Source: an uncultured Amylibacter sp. (GTDB taxonomy: Bacteria > Pseudomonadota > Alphaproteobacteria > Rhodobacterales > Rhodobacteraceae). Taken from it: a stretch of DNA of 64,000 bases. Below, piece after piece: positions 19,048 through 27,740 of this stretch. Below the pieces are notes generated by a model. That model was given only the letters and a program-made list of their open reading frames with translations. It did no database searches and had not been told where the DNA came from. The position numbers and the translations under genes are program-made. Numbering within the stretch: the stretch's first letter is position 1; every line of letters starts with the position of its first letter. Location of the stretch: assembly GCA_905181935.1 (NCBI GenBank), contig CAJIZV010000003.1:589908-653907 (forward strand), given 5' to 3'.

Positions 19048-20391
19048 CTATAATCTGCTGAGATATGTTTTATATTCTATTGGTGAAATCTCTGCGGTTA
19101 GTTGTGCTATCTCATCTCTACGTAAAGTAGTGTAGATGTCTCGATAGTTTTTACCAAATACTTTTGCTGCCAAATCTGAAGTGGCAAAATTTTCAACACT
19201 TAGAGCCCAGTTTGTTGTTAGTGGTACAGCGGGTGGAGCATTTTTATCCTCAAGAGGTAGCGGAGGCTCTTCCTTGGCTTCTATTCCATGAAGAATTCCA
19301 GCTAAAATGGCTGCAAAAGCAAGGTAAGGATTTACATCTGCACCACAAATTCGATGCTCTAGTCGTGCACTTGATCCATTTATTTCAGGTAATCTTATAC
19401 CGGCATTGCGATTATCTATACCCCAATCAGGGGCGCAAGGTGCAAATCCTCCTAAAAAGAAACGACGGTATGAATTTAAATGAGGCGCAAAGATTGCTTG
19501 GAATTCATTCATTGTATTTAATACACCTGCAACTGCATGTCGAAGATTGGGAGCTATTTTACCATCAGAGGAATTGAAAATATTTTTACCTTTTTCATCT
19601 AAAACCGATGCATGTAAATGCATTCCATTGCCTGGGTGATTGGCATACGGTTTAGCCATAAACGTTGCTTCCATATTATGTTTTGCAGCAACGCCACGAA
19701 CAATACGCCGAAATAGAATTGCTGTGTCAGCTGCTGCCAATACATCTTCAGTATGGTGGAAATTAATTTCAAATTGACCAGGGCCAAATTCTGCTATCAT
19801 TGTATCAATTGGCAAGCCCACAATATAGGAAGCGGTTTGAATAGCCCGCAGTAAACTCTCTGATCGTGACAAAACTTCTAAGTCATAATTCTGTGCGTCA
19901 GGTGTTCCATCTAATGGTGTGGGCGCGTCACTAATGTTTTTGCGTTTATTGAGAAGGTAAAACTCCAGTTCACAAGCTACGACAGGATTTAAGCCCTTAG
20001 CGTTAAATTGATCTAAGATCAGTTTGAGAATCTGTCGGGGTGACAGTTCTGAAATTGAACCATCCATTTCATGCATTTCAACTAAAACTTGGGCTACATT
20101 TCCTTCAGCCCATGGAACGGGCTTTAAAGTCCCTAGAATTGGCCTGAGAACGCCATCAGGATCACCCTGTACGATTCCAAGGCCTGTAGCAGGTAATTCA
20201 AAACCAAATATGTTTGGTGCGTATGTTGATAATGGAATGCGAACCTGATTATCAATTAATTTAGGTATTTCTGAGGAAGGCAACCATTTGCCACGCAAAA
20301 CTGCATTTAAGTCGCATAGCATTAAATCTATGCGCTCAGGGACACCATGTTCAGTGCAATATGTGTCGTACTCAGTTTTAAAACCAGTCAT
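19048..20391 (-). CDS. puuA: Glutamine-synthetase-like gamma-glutamylpolyamine synthetase (copy 1)
   Basis: ATP-dependent ligase of the glutamine synthetase family that probably joins glutamate to putrescine or another amine. Family motifs: CELEFYLL, AEFGPGQFEINFHH, MAKPYANHPGNGMHLHASV, NSYRRFF, NRNAGIRLPE and ARLEHRICGADVNPYLAFAAILAG. The adenylylation-site loop of true GlnA is absent, as expected for PuuA relatives. ATG at 20391 follows GGTGGGA; ATG at 20403 would add four residues. It begins a puuA-speB operon and is divergent from a second copy starting at 20512. Confidence 0.87.
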   Translation of the reverse strand: MTGFKTEYDTYCTEHGVPERIDLMLCDLNAVLRGKWLPSSEIPKLIDNQVRIPLSTYAPNIFGFELPATGLGIVQGDPDGVLRPILGTLKPVPWAEGNVAQVLVEMHEMDGSISELSPRQILKLILDQFNAKGLNPVVACELEFYLLNKRKNISDAPTPLDGTPDAQNYDLEVLSRSESLLRAIQTASYIVGLPIDTMIAEFGPGQFEINFHHTEDVLAAADTAILFRRIVRGVAAKHNMEATFMAKPYANHPGNGMHLHASVLDEKGKNIFNSSDGKIAPNLRHAVAGVLNTMNEFQAIFAPHLNSYRRFFLGGFAPCAPDWGIDNRNAGIRLPEINGSSARLEHRICGADVNPYLAFAAILAGILHGIEAKEEPPLPLEDKNAPPAVPLTTNWALSVENFATSDLAAKVFGKNYRDIYTTLRRDEIAQLTAEISPIEYKTYLSRL

Positions 20392-20469
20392 TAGTCCCAC
20401 CATTTTGCTTATGTATATCTTTTAAAAACAACTAAACTATATTTAGTTAAACCTTAATATCGAATTTTC

Positions 20470-20499
20470 TGGTACATGTCCAAAAATGTGATACCATTT
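20470..20499. promoter_or_regulatory. Candidate operator between the two divergent puuA genes
   Basis: The 108-base divergent gap contains TGGTA (20470-20474) and TACCA (20492-20496) as distant inverted halves. It also contains TGTGATACCATTT (20487-20499), matching 12 of 13 bases of the motif at 16543-16555. Shared placement before polyamine genes suggests a common regulator binds here. There is no direct proof. Confidence 0.4.
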
Positions 20500-20511
20500 T
20501 TGTAATTATTT

Positions 20512-21900
20512 ATGATGGATCCTATGAGCAACAAAAACACACAAGATTGGATAAAAAAGCTTCCACAGCCTTTTCTAACACATAAAGGCGATAGGCGTCT
20601 GGATGAAGTAGAAAGTATAATTCCTGATATTGCGGGTATGTCGCGGGGCAAAACCATGCCTGCACATAAATTTTCATCTACAGGGACTACATATTTACCA
20701 ATTTCATTATTTTACCAAACTATTTCTGGTGAATATGTAGATATGGATAATATTGAAAACCAATGGACTGAGAAAGATATTGTTTTGCGCCCTGACATGT
20801 CGACAGCCACTGCTGTTCCATGGTCAGAAGATGCGTCTGTACAAATAATTAATAATATTGAAACGCGCGAAGGCGAAGATTTGCAAATTGCGCCACGTAA
20901 TGTTTTACGCCGGGTGATGGCACTTTATGCAGCTAAAGGTTGGCGTGCAGTTGTTGCGCCTGAGCTTGAGTTTTATTTAACTAAGCCTAATACAGACCCA
21001 ACGGAAGATATCCAGCCACCAGTAGGTCGTACAGGTCGCATAGGTGCGCGTCAGCAAGCTTTCTCAATGGTAGCCGTAGACGAATTTGGTGATGTGATTG
21101 ATACGATATATGATTACACTGAAGCTCAGGGTTTAGAAATTGGCACTATTATCCAAGAGGGTGGTGCTGGCCAAATTGAAATTAATCTTATGCATGGTGA
21201 TCCTCTTTCATTAGCAGATCAGGTATTTTACTTTAAACGTACTATACGTGAAGCTGCATTGAAGCATGGGGTTTTTGCTACCTTTATGGCAAAACCTATG
21301 CGCGATCAGCCAGGCTCCGCCATGCATATTCATCAATCGATTATCGACATAAAAAATGGAAAAAACCTTTTTTCTAACTCTGATGGTTCATCGACTGATT
21401 TATTTTATAGTTTTATTGGTGGTTCACAAAAGCATCTACAAAATGCCCTGCCTTTATTAGCTCCTTATGTTAATTCTTACCGTCGACTAGCTGGAGCATA
21501 TTCTGCACCTTCAAATTTGGAGTGGGCTGCTGACAACCGCACTACTGGACTACGCATTCCTAATTCTGAGCCTGATTCACGTAGAGTTGAAAACCGCGTA
21601 ACTGGTAGTGATGCAAACCCTTATCTGGCTATTGCTGTAAGTTTAGCTGCTGGTTATTTGGGAATGATTAATTCTACTAAGCCGCGGGATGCGGTAAACA
21701 TAGAAATCTTTGAAACTGATAAAGGCCTTCCCCATTCTTTATTTGCGGCCTTGAATTTGTTTGAGACTGATACTGATTTACAAGATGTTCTAGGGCAGGA
21801 ATTTTGTGACCTTTATCGGCAAATTAAACATGCAGAATTACTTGAATATCAGCGTGAAATTTCGCCTTGGGAGCGTGAGCATTTGTTGTTAAATGCCTAA
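20512..21900 (+). CDS. puuA: Glutamine-synthetase-like gamma-glutamylpolyamine synthetase (copy 2)
   Basis: Second PuuA-type ligase. Family motifs: PELEFYLTKP, IIQEGGAGQIEINLMH, FMAKPMRDQPGSAMHIHQSI, VNSYRRLAGAY, ADNRTTGLRIP and RRVENRVTGSDANPYLAIAVSLAAGY. It carries an N-terminal stretch with ESIIPDIAGMSRGKTMP and QTISGEYVD typical of the subfamily. Three in-frame ATGs (20512, 20515, 20524) exist with no strong ribosome site to choose between them. Its end overlaps the PuuB-like oxidase by eight bases, so ligation and oxidation are coupled. Copies 1 and 2 are only distantly alike, so they may use different amines. Confidence 0.87.
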   Translation: MMDPMSNKNTQDWIKKLPQPFLTHKGDRRLDEVESIIPDIAGMSRGKTMPAHKFSSTGTTYLPISLFYQTISGEYVDMDNIENQWTEKDIVLRPDMSTATAVPWSEDASVQIINNIETREGEDLQIAPRNVLRRVMALYAAKGWRAVVAPELEFYLTKPNTDPTEDIQPPVGRTGRIGARQQAFSMVAVDEFGDVIDTIYDYTEAQGLEIGTIIQEGGAGQIEINLMHGDPLSLADQVFYFKRTIREAALKHGVFATFMAKPMRDQPGSAMHIHQSIIDIKNGKNLFSNSDGSSTDLFYSFIGGSQKHLQNALPLLAPYVNSYRRLAGAYSAPSNLEWAADNRTTGLRIPNSEPDSRRVENRVTGSDANPYLAIAVSLAAGYLGMINSTKPRDAVNIEIFETDKGLPHSLFAALNLFETDTDLQDVLGQEFCDLYRQIKHAELLEYQREISPWEREHLLLNA

Positions 21901-23200
21901 CATGGATTTATTAACCGCTAATGATAAACAGGGTAGATATCCTAATTCATATTATGCCAAAAATGCAAATCATATTCTAGAATTACCAAGCCTTTTTAGT
22001 GATATAGAGGTCGATGTTTGTGTGGTTGGAGCGGGCTTTACGGGTTTATCTGCTGCATTACATTTAGCGCAATCAGGCTATTCAGTTGCCATAATTGAGG
22101 CACAGAGAATTGGCTTTGGTGCATCTGGCCGTAACGGCGGCCAAGTGTCTGGTGGCCAACGCATGGATCAAGAAGGTCTGGAGAGTATGTTGGGTGATGA
22201 ACACGCCAGAGCATTATGGGATATTTCGCAACAATCAGTTGATCTGGTCCGCGAACTGTCCGCCGATATGAATGATTGTGGGGTCGTGGATGGAATTATT
22301 CACACGGCGCATCGTGAACGTTATGTAAGTGAAGAACATGCATATACGGATCACTTATGCGATAAATACGGTTACGGTAAAATCCGCAACCTAAGCCGTG
22401 AAGAAACCCGCGATCTGGTCAATAGCCCAGCATATTATGGTGGCACCTTAGACATGGGAGCGGGGCATATTGATCCTCTCCGTTACGCATTTGGCTTGGC
22501 GCGTAAATGTGTTGATTTGGGCGTTATGATTTATGAACAATCTAAGGTTATAGATGTGCAATCGGGCGATCCAGCGTTGGTCAAAACTGAAGGTGGTTTG
22601 GTACACGCTAAATTTGTAGTGCTGGCTTGTAATGGATACTTAGGGCGTTTGAACCATCGCGTTGCGGCTCGTGTGATGCCAATCAACAATTTCATCATCG
22701 CTACTGAACCCATGAGCGAGAGTGCCCAAGAGGCATTAATCAAAAACAACCATGCAGTGGCAGATAGTAAATTTGTGGTGAATTATTTTCGTTTTAGTCT
22801 TGATCGCCGCCTACTGTTTGGCGGGTCAGAGAGTTATGGATACAAATTCCCAGGCGATATTACGGCGACGGTGCGTAAGCCGATGTTACAAATCTATCCG
22901 CAATTGAAGGATACCCGCATTGATTATGCATGGGGTGGAACATTGGGCATCACTATGAATCGCATGCCACATTTTGAACGTATGGAAGGTAATATCCTGT
23001 CTGCTTCTGGTTATTCGGGACATGGTGTGGCCATGGCCACTATGGGGGGCAAAATGGCCGCTGATGCAATCCGAGGGCAGGCGGAGCAGTTTGATTTTAT
23101 GGCATCGGTTCCAACACCGCGTTTCCCAGGTGGCATGATGTTGCGGTCTCCAATGCTGGTGTTGGCGATGCTGTGGTATTCGATGCGAGATAGACTATAA
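21893..23200 (+). CDS. puuB: FAD-dependent gamma-glutamylputrescine oxidoreductase-like protein
   Basis: DAO-fold flavoenzyme, probably oxidising gamma-glutamylputrescine to the aldehyde. The FAD-binding site is VCVVGAGFTGLSAALHLA, then GFGASGRNGGQVSGGQR, the pattern of PuuB. DPLRYAFGLARK, VLACNGYLG and the C-terminal ASGYSGHGVAMATMGGK complete the family. 435 residues. It starts inside the end of puuA copy 2. Base composition changes within the gene: the first 200 bases look like the AT-rich surroundings, later parts are near 50% G+C by hand count. Confidence 0.87.
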   Translation: MPNMDLLTANDKQGRYPNSYYAKNANHILELPSLFSDIEVDVCVVGAGFTGLSAALHLAQSGYSVAIIEAQRIGFGASGRNGGQVSGGQRMDQEGLESMLGDEHARALWDISQQSVDLVRELSADMNDCGVVDGIIHTAHRERYVSEEHAYTDHLCDKYGYGKIRNLSREETRDLVNSPAYYGGTLDMGAGHIDPLRYAFGLARKCVDLGVMIYEQSKVIDVQSGDPALVKTEGGLVHAKFVVLACNGYLGRLNHRVAARVMPINNFIIATEPMSESAQEALIKNNHAVADSKFVVNYFRFSLDRRLLFGGSESYGYKFPGDITATVRKPMLQIYPQLKDTRIDYAWGGTLGITMNRMPHFERMEGNILSASGYSGHGVAMATMGGKMAADAIRGQAEQFDFMASVPTPRFPGGMMLRSPMLVLAMLWYSMRDRL

Positions 23201-23220
23201 TTTAGGTGTGTCTAAAGAAC

Positions 23221-23258
23221 AAAAAAAGCCCACCTTTGAATAAAGGTGGGCTTTTAAT
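23221..23258. terminator. Bidirectional terminator between puuB and the TRAP genes
   Basis: AAAAGCCCACCTTT, loop GAAT, AAAGGTGGGCTTTT: a perfect 14-bp stem flanked by A- and T-runs. It sits between two convergent operons and can stop transcription from both sides. Confidence 0.88.
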
Positions 23259-23271
23259 TTTATATTTTTGA

Positions 23272-25743
23272 TTATCCCGCCATAACCCTTGGCAACCATA
23301 GTACGAGTTGTGGGAAGATGAATATCAATGCCAATCCTAATAACTGCACTAACATGAACTGCATCATGCCAATGTAGATATCCTTAAGATCCCAATTTGG
23401 CACAACGCCTTTTAAGAAATAAGCGGATAAGGCCACAGGTGGACTAAGCCATGCAGTTTGTAAATTCACTGCAACAAGAATACCAAACCAGACCATTGTG
23501 TCATAGCTACTCAGACCATGTAGTTCTAAAGATTGAACTGTTGGTAATAGAATAGGGACAACTATCAACACAATTGGTACCCATTCAAGTGGCCAGCCCA
23601 GCAAGAATATTAGTGCCATCACGAGCAGTAAGATCAAATATGGTGACATTTCAAGGCCCATCAGCATTTCTGTCATAAGCTTAGGTGTTCCTAATGAACT
23701 GAATTCTGCACCAAAGAAGTTTGAAGCTGCGACCAAAAACATGATCAGAACTGTGATTTCAAGTGCCTTTATCAAGTTGTCGTTGAAGCTTGAAAAGGTG
23801 AATTTTCGGTATGCAATAGCTAAAATGATTGATCCGAACGCACCCATGGCGGCTGCCTCGGCAGGTGTTGCAAAGCCGAGCAGTATTGATCCTAAAGCAA
23901 AGGATATGAGAATTGTTGGTGGCATTAAACCTGCAAAGAATTCATCCCATAGGTCAGAGAAGTAAAAATTTTTCTCTGCATCTGAACTGTAAATAACACG
24001 ACCTAAGTAGGCCAAGAGTAAAATAAATGCGCCCATTACGATTGACATAATCGGCAAACTGCCATCTTCACCAATACTTGCAAAAATCATGTAAAGGTGA
24101 AACAGAACTCCGACTGGTATTGCAATCCGAAGAATTGATAAACTTCGATATGCTTTATAGGCGATTGTTCCAATTATGATTAATGCAACAAGCCCGCCAA
24201 ATGGAATGAACCCTCCAAACGTACCACTCAAACCCAGACCGAATACACGGCACACAGTAAGAACACCAAGACAGATCAATGCTACTTCTGCGCCATAGAA
24301 ACGTGATGTGTCTGGTTGATCTTCTTCTGATAAGATTGGGCCTAAATCTGGATTTAACCAGCAACGTCCAAGCGTGTACAGTAAGTATAGAATTGCAAGA
24401 AGAGCACCGGGGATAAACGCACCACGAAACAGATCAAGTGTGGATACTTCCAATACTGGCCCCATAACAATTAACATGATCGAAGGTGGTATCAAAATGC
24501 CAAGTGTACCACCCGCTGTAATTGTACCTGCGGATAATCTGACATCATAACCAGCGCGGGTCATTGTTGCACCAGCCATTATACCCAACATTGTTACAGA
24601 CGCCCCAACAATACCTGTTGCTGCTGCAAAAATCGTAGACACAATCAATACAGCAATAAATAAAGCACCACGCACACGCGACATGATCATCTGAACAGAC
24701 GCGAATAAACGTTCCATTAATCCGGCAGATTCCATCACGATGCCCATCAAAACAAACATTGGTACTGCCATTAGCTGATCGTTCAGCATTGTGGAGTTTG
24801 TACCAAGCGTCATTAGGAAGGTTGCAAAGAAGAAGTTGTAACCCCAGATGCCAAAGATAAAAGCCAAGAAGATTAAGGTGAATGCAATTGGGAAGCCGAT
24901 AAAAATTACAAACAACATTGCGGCCATCATGATTAAGCCAATTGTTGGCTTATCAACAGATGGAGCCGCTTTCATGATTTCTGTAAACCAAGCACCACCT
25001 GGAATGACATCAGGTAAGAAAATTGCGAATACAAGCCATGTAAGTGCAACAAGATAAAAAGGAAGCGCTTTAACAAACAAACGCTCACGAGCCTTTCCCA
25101 TTTTATGGAAAGCGCGGAAAATCTCTGGAATACCCTGAATCAGCAATAGGAAACCACCAACAGGCATTGCAGTACGAGCAGGCCACAACAATGGTCCCCA
25201 TGCACTGTCTACTTGGTTGGTTTCACTTGTTATAAATGCTTTCCACCAAAACTCTGCTGATACCCACGTAAAAAAGATCATCGCTGGGATGAAGAATAAC
25301 AAGTATAGCATAGCATCTACTGTTGCTTGCGTCTTATCAGTCCAGTTGCGGTACAAGAAATCGGCACGAATATGTACGCCGCGCATTAAGCCGTAGCCAG
25401 CAGCAGCCATCCAAAGAACACCTGCGATCATTCGGCTCATGTCATATACCCAAAGCGTTGGTCCCAGATGAAGGGCCTTAGCTAAATTTCCAAAACCAGC
25501 ATCAATTAAGATTGAGTCAAGGTTACGTGATATAACTTCGTACACAACGACCGCTATAAGCGGTATCATCAAAAGGGCAATGATCTGACCTACACGAAAG
25601 TTGATGACATCGATTGATGCTGTAATAGGTCGCATCCAAGGTGTCATATCCTCAGGTGTTTCACCAGGTGCTTCTGCACGTCGTTCCGCGATCAGCTCAT
25701 CGGCTATTTCCAGATCCCCCGGAATCGGTTCTTCTGCAGCCAT
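23272..25743 (-). CDS. Fused TRAP transporter small and large membrane subunits (DctQM)
   Basis: Inner-membrane part of a tripartite ATP-independent periplasmic transporter, driven by ion gradients. The first about 220 residues form the DctQ-like subunit with four membrane helices; the remainder is a 12-helix DctM subunit with GFPIAFTLIFLAFIFG, SVTMLGIMAGATM, ITAGGTLGILIPPSIMLIVMGP and the C-terminal GWPLEWVPIVLIVVPILLP. At 823 residues the fusion is complete. It lies behind the binding protein gene with a stable hairpin between them. The class resembles mannitol/chloroaromatic or 2-oxoacid TRAPs; the ligand is unknown. Confidence 0.9.
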   Translation of the reverse strand: MAAEEPIPGDLEIADELIAERRAEAPGETPEDMTPWMRPITASIDVINFRVGQIIALLMIPLIAVVVYEVISRNLDSILIDAGFGNLAKALHLGPTLWVYDMSRMIAGVLWMAAAGYGLMRGVHIRADFLYRNWTDKTQATVDAMLYLLFFIPAMIFFTWVSAEFWWKAFITSETNQVDSAWGPLLWPARTAMPVGGFLLLIQGIPEIFRAFHKMGKARERLFVKALPFYLVALTWLVFAIFLPDVIPGGAWFTEIMKAAPSVDKPTIGLIMMAAMLFVIFIGFPIAFTLIFLAFIFGIWGYNFFFATFLMTLGTNSTMLNDQLMAVPMFVLMGIVMESAGLMERLFASVQMIMSRVRGALFIAVLIVSTIFAAATGIVGASVTMLGIMAGATMTRAGYDVRLSAGTITAGGTLGILIPPSIMLIVMGPVLEVSTLDLFRGAFIPGALLAILYLLYTLGRCWLNPDLGPILSEEDQPDTSRFYGAEVALICLGVLTVCRVFGLGLSGTFGGFIPFGGLVALIIIGTIAYKAYRSLSILRIAIPVGVLFHLYMIFASIGEDGSLPIMSIVMGAFILLLAYLGRVIYSSDAEKNFYFSDLWDEFFAGLMPPTILISFALGSILLGFATPAEAAAMGAFGSIILAIAYRKFTFSSFNDNLIKALEITVLIMFLVAASNFFGAEFSSLGTPKLMTEMLMGLEMSPYLILLLVMALIFLLGWPLEWVPIVLIVVPILLPTVQSLELHGLSSYDTMVWFGILVAVNLQTAWLSPPVALSAYFLKGVVPNWDLKDIYIGMMQFMLVQLLGLALIFIFPQLVLWLPRVMAG

Positions 25744-25832
25744 TCTTTCTCTCCCTTTAAAATACCGTTTATTCCGGCTTCTTTTTTGAAAAAGGCCTCA
25801 ACAAATAGTGAGTTCCTTATCGAAAAAGAAAT

Positions 25833-25853
25833 GCGGGGCCAGAAAGGCCCCGC
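25833..25853 (-). terminator. Intercistronic hairpin between dctP and dctQM
   Basis: GCGGGGCC, loop AGAAA, GGCCCCGC, followed on the minus strand by a T-rich stretch. Its place between the binding-protein gene and the membrane gene suggests attenuation or mRNA protection, giving more DctP than DctQM, as is usual in binding-protein operons. Confidence 0.7.
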
Positions 25854-25868
25854 AACGTAAGAGTTTTT

Positions 25869-26963
25869 TTACTTCAATGTGTCTGCGTGTGCTCTACCCA
25901 AACTCGCATTTGATGTTTGTGCACCTGCCCAGAATGGAACTGCTATGTCAGCAAAGTCTTTTTGTGACTGCCATACTTCAGCAAAGAACGCATTTTCATC
26001 AGCAGCAGCTTGCAAAGATTTCTTCGCAGCAGCCATGTACTCTGTAAAGTAGTCAGCTGGCGTATCTTCTAAGATAACGCCATGGTTATCAGTTAGATCT
26101 TTCAGCGCCTTACCGTTTTCGTAGATACGGTATGACATAGACTTAGACAAAGAAGCGTCTGCTGCAACTTCTAAAGCTTTTTTCTCGACATCTGAAAGGC
26201 TGTTGTAGAAATCGCCGTTTACGTACATGTCGGCGTTCACAACAACTTGGTGCAAGCCTTGCAAGTAATAGTGCTTAAGAACTTTTTGGAAACCAAACAC
26301 TGAGTCAGGCTTTGGACAGCACCATTCAGCCGCGTCAATTGTACCTTTTTCAAGCGCTGGTAGAATGTCACCACCGCCCATAGCAACAGCAGGAACACCA
26401 ATTTCAGCGTAAGCAGCACCAACCATACCTGGAGGAGCGCGGAAACGCATTTTACGGAAGTCATCCATTGAATTGATTGGCTTTGGAAACCAACCCAATG
26501 CTTCTGGGCCAACTGGTTGTAGCATGAAGCCTTTGACGTTTACGCCCATTTCGGTCCATAAACGGTCGTAAAGCGCTTTGCCGCCACCGTACTGAAACCA
26601 TGATAGGAACGCGATGTTGTCCATGCCAACGCCGGCACCTGCAATTGGTGCACCAAATAGGTTGGCAGCTACGTGCTTACCACCCCAGTAGTGTGTCCAA
26701 GCGAAACCACCTTCAACAAGGCCCGCATCTACTGCGTCCATGATATCACGTGGGCCAACGATGGCACCTGCTGGAAGTATTTCTATTTTCAAAGAGCCGT
26801 TTGTAAGAGCAGCTACGTCCTCACCAAATACGCCAAGCATTACAGCTTCGTCAGACGTGTTCGATAGAACTGACTGAATACGAAGAACTTTTTCCGCAAA
26901 GGCTGAAGTTGCCGTTATGGAAAGTGCAACAGCTACTGCTGTTGCTGTTTTGAGATTAAACAT
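25869..26963 (-). CDS. dctP: TRAP transporter substrate-binding protein (DctP)
   Basis: Periplasmic receptor of the TRAP system encoded downstream. The signal peptide is MFNLKTATAVAVALSITATSAFA. The DctP fold shows EILPAGAIVGPRDIMDAV, the conserved MRFRAPPGMVGAAYAEIGVPAVAMGGGDILPAL around the carboxylate-binding Arg, and IDAAEWCCPKPDSVFGF. It belongs to the branch of 2-oxoacid (TakP-like) and mannitol/chloroaromatic binders. 364 residues, full length. The leader before it (27001-27063) has runs of C and G that could fold. Codon use and G+C are higher than in neighbours beyond 27 kb. Confidence 0.92.
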   Translation of the reverse strand: MFNLKTATAVAVALSITATSAFAEKVLRIQSVLSNTSDEAVMLGVFGEDVAALTNGSLKIEILPAGAIVGPRDIMDAVDAGLVEGGFAWTHYWGGKHVAANLFGAPIAGAGVGMDNIAFLSWFQYGGGKALYDRLWTEMGVNVKGFMLQPVGPEALGWFPKPINSMDDFRKMRFRAPPGMVGAAYAEIGVPAVAMGGGDILPALEKGTIDAAEWCCPKPDSVFGFQKVLKHYYLQGLHQVVVNADMYVNGDFYNSLSDVEKKALEVAADASLSKSMSYRIYENGKALKDLTDNHGVILEDTPADYFTEYMAAAKKSLQAAADENAFFAEVWQSQKDFADIAVPFWAGAQTSNASLGRAHADTLK

Positions 26964-27071
26964 ATGTTTTATCCTCCCTTAAGTTTTGTCTTCTTTGCTT
27001 ATCCCCCCCCATCCCGAAGACTTAAAAGGGGGGTGTTCGAACTCACCGCGCGTAAACGCAGTGAACCGTCT

Positions 27072-27740
27072 TTAGTGGTGTTTGGACATATCCATGCCCT
27101 CGACCAATCCCAGCATTGGTCCAATGCCCGTTGAAATATCAAAAAATCCTCGATACATCATCTCTCCCGCAACATAGACCAATACAACCAATCCTAACCA
27201 AGAAACCCACGGGTACTTAGATAGTATTTTCATAATGAGTGTGGCTGCAAATGCCATAAGTACAATAGCCAAGCCTAACCCAAAAATTAACATTTGTGTG
27301 TCACCATTCGCAATGCCAGCAACCGCGAGCACATTGTCTAATGACATCGTAATATCTGCAACAGTGATGGATATAAGTGCTGCAAGCATAGTTTTTTGAG
27401 GTGCCCCCGTACTTACCATTTCTGGGTTACTTGGGTCCCCAATGGAATGTTCAGTTTGTGCATGGCTTGCGCTACGAATTTCTTTAAACAGTGTCCAGCA
27501 AACCCAAAATAATAAAATAGACCCAAGAAAAAGCAAACCTTTGACATCTAACAGGGTTGTAGCAATTACTGCAAAAACTATACGCAATACAGCTGCAATA
27601 AACATACCGTAAAAAATCGCTTTTTTACGTAGTTCAGGAGCTAGCCCAGCAGCTGCCATACCAATTACTAATGCATTATCCCCTGAAAGAATTAAGTCAG
27701 CAATGATGATCTGGCCATAGCCAAGAATTGTGTCGAGCAT
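27072..27740 (-). CDS. TerC/YjbE-family integral membrane protein
   Basis: TerC-fold inner-membrane protein of 222 residues with about seven helices. Signature acidic motifs are present: IADLILSGDNALVIGMAA near the N-terminus and ITVADITMSLDNVLAVAGIANG in the middle, each with the Asp/Asn thought to bind metal. A cytoplasmic loop (SHAQTEHSIGDPSNPEMV) and a His-containing tail (MDMSKHH) follow. Members export manganese or calcium in some bacteria or relate to tellurite resistance. The gene shares one base with the GMC oxidoreductase gene, so the two are co-transcribed, though no functional link is apparent. Confidence 0.85.
   Translation of the reverse strand: MLDTILGYGQIIIADLILSGDNALVIGMAAAGLAPELRKKAIFYGMFIAAVLRIVFAVIATTLLDVKGLLFLGSILLFWVCWTLFKEIRSASHAQTEHSIGDPSNPEMVSTGAPQKTMLAALISITVADITMSLDNVLAVAGIANGDTQMLIFGLGLAIVLMAFAATLIMKILSKYPWVSWLGLVVLVYVAGEMMYRGFFDISTGIGPMLGLVEGMDMSKHH

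Noticed and set aside
27001..27063. C-rich and G-rich runs before dctP as a terminator of the terC transcript
   Set aside because: The stem is weak, and terC ends at 27072 with transcription running leftward, but no T-run follows on that strand.
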